Assembly: GCA_030613285.1 (NCBI GenBank)
Contig: JAUWME010000131.1
Location: 1 to 6,817 of the forward strand
Direction: 5' to 3'
Source: Candidatus Zymogenus sp.
GTDB taxonomy: Bacteria; Desulfobacterota; Zymogenia; Zymogenales; Zymogenaceae
DNA: 6,817 nucleotides
Below, piece by piece: positions 4,469 to 6,817 of this stretch (the stretch's first letter is position 1; every line of letters begins with the position of its first letter). Under the pieces are notes generated by a model. The model saw only the letters and a program-made list of their open reading frames with translations. It was not told the origin of the DNA and ran no database searches. A program made the translations under genes and the position numbers.

Positions 4469-6817
4469 ATGTCAGATCAAAACAAGACAAAAAGTGAGCT
4501 TATTGATGAATTAACTAAACTGCGTCAGCGTGCTTTAGATTTGGAATCTTTGGAGGCTGAAAATACGCGAGCAAAAGAGGCGCTTCGGGAGAGCGAGGAA
4601 AAGCTTAAGTCAAACATTTCGTCAATGAATGATCTGGTGTTTTTACTGGATAAAAACGGTGTATTTATTGAATACTATCAGCCTTCGGGAAAATCCGATT
4701 TGCATGCCTCCCCCGATCTCTTTTTAGGAAGGCATTTCAAAGATGTTTTGCCAATTCATGTCGTAGACAAACTTGAGAACGTCATAAAAGATGTGAAAAA
4801 TACGGAGGGAGTTAGGCAATTCGATTACCCATTGATCATAAGGGATGGGGAGTTGTGGTACAATGCCGTGGTTTCAATTCGAAAAGATATTTTAGATAAG
4901 TATTCTGGCATCACCATTGTTGTTCGCGATATTACTGACCAAAAGCGTGCAGAGGAGGAGTTACGAAAAGCCAAAGGAGAATTGGAGGCGAGGGTTGAGG
5001 AGCGAACCTCAGAGATTAGGGAAGCGAACAAAAAATTACAATTGGAGGTTACCGAACTTAAGAAGACAGAAGAGGTGTTAAATGAAACCGAGGAAATGTA
5101 CCGTCTCGTAACTGATATGATGGAAAGCAGTGTCTGGTTGATGGACATGAACTTCGTGGCAATTTTTGCCAACCCTTCAGCGACTCATCTTCGTGGGTAC
5201 ACTCTTGAAGAGCTGAAAAAGATGCCCATTGAACAGAACCTGACCCCCGAATCTCTGAAAACCGCTATGAAAAGAATTTCAGAAGAAATGACACCAGAGA
5301 GACTCGCGCAAAAGGATTTGGACATTTCCGCAACCTTAGATTTGGAGTTTTATCGAAAGGGCGGTTCCACACAATGGTATGAAGTTACAATATCTCTTAT
5401 CAGGGATAAAGATGGCAATCCTTGCAAAATACTTGGAGTAAGTCGTGATATTTCAAAGCGTAGAAAAGCAGAGGAGGCGCTTCATGAGAGCCAACAAGAA
5501 TACCAGAGCCTCTTTGAGGACTCCCCGATTTCGTTGTGGGTGGAGGATTTCTCTGAAGTAAAGAAGTATATTGATAATTTGCGAAAATCGGGGGTTGAAG
5601 ATTTCAGGGAGTATTTTAAGAATAATCGGAAAGATGTAGAAAAATGCGCATCTTTGGTCAGGGTGGTCGATATAAATAGGGTCACTTTAGAAATGTATAA
5701 AGCAGAGAGTAAAGATGATTTCTTCGGAGGTTTAGGTCTGATCTTTGACGAAGGGTCTTACGATGCTTTTGAAGAGGAAATTATAAAAATTGCAGAGGGT
5801 AAAACATCCTATGAGGGTGAAACTGTCAATAGAACGTTAACTGGAGAAAAAAAACACATATCATTTAAATGGACTGTGGCGCCGGGTAGCGAGGAAACAT
5901 ATTCCAAAATATTGGTTTCTATTTTAGATATCACCGACAGAAAGCAGGCCGAGGAGGCGCTGCAAGAAAGAGAAGTACAACTATCAAACATCCTATCATC
6001 ATCTGCAGTAGGAATTGGTTATTCAGATGAGCGAAAAATAAAATGGGCAAATGAGGCTATGACCAAGATGTTTGGTTATGAAGATGAGAAAGACTATATA
6101 GGGAAAGACACCAGAATACTTTATGCGACAGATGAAGAATATGAGCGTATTGGGAAAATAGTTTACAATGGACTTAAAGTTGGGAAAGTGGCGGAGACAG
6201 ACGCCAAGTTTGTTAGAAAGGATGGTTCAATATTTGATGGACATATAAAGATAAGTGTCCCTGATCCCTCGAAACCGATGAGTGGTACCTTCACCAATAT
6301 CATAGACATCACCAGACGAAAGCAGGTCGAGAAGGCGCTTAAGGAGTCGGAGGCTAAGTTTAGAAGCATTGTTGAATCTTCCAAGGATGTGATTTATGTT
6401 TCCACTGTCGATGGCAGGCTTATAGAGATTAATCATTCAGGCAAAGAGCTTTTCGGATATACAGATGATGAATTATTCAAACTATACACCAAAGAGCTCT
6501 ATGCGGATAAGAATGGCAGGGAAATATTCATTGAAGAAATAGATAAAATGGGATTCGTAAAGGATTATGAATTGAGAATGCGCAAAAAAGACGGCTCAAT
6601 TATTGAATGTATAGAATCAGCAGTACAAATCAAAGATAAAGACTCAAATGTAATCGGATATCAAGGAATAGTCAGGGACATCACAGAAAAGAAGCAGGTA
6701 GAGAAGGCCCTACTAAAGAGTGAAGAATCTTTAGATATTGCATTAATTGGGGCAGACCTCGGCACGTGGGACTTTGATTTTGAAAGCGGCATAATTACTC
6801 GCAACCGCAGAGAAAGT
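4469..6817 (+). CDS. Multi-PAS signal sensor, N-terminal 783 residues (3' end outside window)
   Basis: The frame is open from ATG 4469 to the last base without a stop. An in-frame TGA at 4409-4411 limits upstream extension; the ribosome-binding site is weak (AAAGG at 4450-4454 is far, GAGA is near). No signal peptide or membrane segment is seen, so it is a cytoplasmic sensor. Layout: coiled coil 1-45; PAS1 about 46-157; coiled coil 165-208 (LEARVEERTSEIREANKKLQ); PAS2 210-332; PAS3 345-488; PAS4 505-615; PAS5 631-740; start of PAS6 from 754 (GADLGTWDFDFESG). Each PAS ends in a D-I-T/S-x-x-K/R linker followed by (A/V)E(E/K)AL and a short helix, the standard signal-helix connector. PAS3 has about 40 extra residues (EDFSEVKKYIDNLRKSGVED) between its first strand and the VVDINRVTLEMY segment. 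The output domain is missing; a histidine kinase is most common, a GGDEF/EAL protein is possible. It has its own regulatory region. Confidence 0.88.
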   Translation, partial: MSDQNKTKSELIDELTKLRQRALDLESLEAENTRAKEALRESEEKLKSNISSMNDLVFLLDKNGVFIEYYQPSGKSDLHASPDLFLGRHFKDVLPIHVVDKLENVIKDVKNTEGVRQFDYPLIIRDGELWYNAVVSIRKDILDKYSGITIVVRDITDQKRAEEELRKAKGELEARVEERTSEIREANKKLQLEVTELKKTEEVLNETEEMYRLVTDMMESSVWLMDMNFVAIFANPSATHLRGYTLEELKKMPIEQNLTPESLKTAMKRISEEMTPERLAQKDLDISATLDLEFYRKGGSTQWYEVTISLIRDKDGNPCKILGVSRDISKRRKAEEALHESQQEYQSLFEDSPISLWVEDFSEVKKYIDNLRKSGVEDFREYFKNNRKDVEKCASLVRVVDINRVTLEMYKAESKDDFFGGLGLIFDEGSYDAFEEEIIKIAEGKTSYEGETVNRTLTGEKKHISFKWTVAPGSEETYSKILVSILDITDRKQAEEALQEREVQLSNILSSSAVGIGYSDERKIKWANEAMTKMFGYEDEKDYIGKDTRILYATDEEYERIGKIVYNGLKVGKVAETDAKFVRKDGSIFDGHIKISVPDPSKPMSGTFTNIIDITRRKQVEKALKESEAKFRSIVESSKDVIYVSTVDGRLIEINHSGKELFGYTDDELFKLYTKELYADKNGREIFIEEIDKMGFVKDYELRMRKKDGSIIECIESAVQIKDKDSNVIGYQGIVRDITEKKQVEKALLKSEESLDIALIGADLGTWDFDFESGIITRNRRES
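4571..6735 (+). repeat. Repeated PAS linker segments within the sensor gene
   Basis: Six related stretches of about 30 bases encode the KxAEEAL-type connector, near 4571, 4940, 5459, 5939, 6315 and 6691. The 5939, 6315 and 6691 copies share the core AAGCAGG-C/T-CGAG or close variants at DNA level. This is consistent with growth of the protein by duplication of PAS-plus-linker units, and they are potential sites for internal recombination. Confidence 0.6.

Noticed and set aside
4825..5172. 115-codon minus-strand open frame and other minus-strand frames within the PAS gene
   Set aside because: They are antisense shadows of a 783-codon frame with repeated PAS motifs and are rich in Ser/Thr, as expected from antisense reading of acidic helices.

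Overview
The window looks like chromosomal DNA of an anaerobic or sediment-type bacterium, most plausibly Desulfobacterota (the former Deltaproteobacteria). This rests on gene content (an aldo/keto reductase with a ferredoxin-like C-terminus, an SCP2-flavoprotein fusion, a DUF1571 protein, a long multi-PAS sensor) and a moderate base composition. No ribosomal or other phylogenetic marker is complete, so the assignment is an inference.

Left block (1-1434): the C-terminal part of a bile acid:sodium symporter-family (BASS) transporter enters from the left edge. It is followed by the decayed C-terminal remnant of an Fe-S aldo/keto reductase, and then by about 370 bases of AT-rich DNA with no gene but with several short direct repeats. 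The block ends at 1387-1434 in a 48-base 3' piece of a proline tRNA (anticodon TGG, to CCA) with no 5' half. This is the classic scar of tyrosine-recombinase integration into a tRNA gene. By the usual geometry the intact tRNA and the rest of the integrated element lie to the left, outside the window, and the native chromosome resumes to the right with what looks like the tRNA's own terminator.

Middle block (1444-4127): a compact transcription unit with clear boundaries. A consensus sigma70 promoter (TTGACA, 17 bases, TATAAT) is overlapped by a perfect dyad that makes a good autoregulatory operator. It drives a PadR-family repressor, an SCP2 lipid-binding domain fused to an FMN-reductase/flavodoxin domain with a four-cysteine cluster, and an exported DUF1571 (LolA-like fold) protein. 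A strong rho-independent terminator closes it. The layout suggests a ligand-induced module in which a hydrophobic molecule or lipid is bound and reduced in the cytoplasm and a lipid-handling partner acts in the periplasm. This is the best candidate in the window for an undescribed system, but the function is inferred.

Right block (4128-6817): about 340 bases of intergenic DNA with two TTGACA boxes, nested dyads and a 9-base direct repeat precede a sensor protein with at least five PAS domains and the start of a sixth. It runs off the right edge after 783 codons, so its output domain (histidine kinase, GGDEF or other) cannot be seen.
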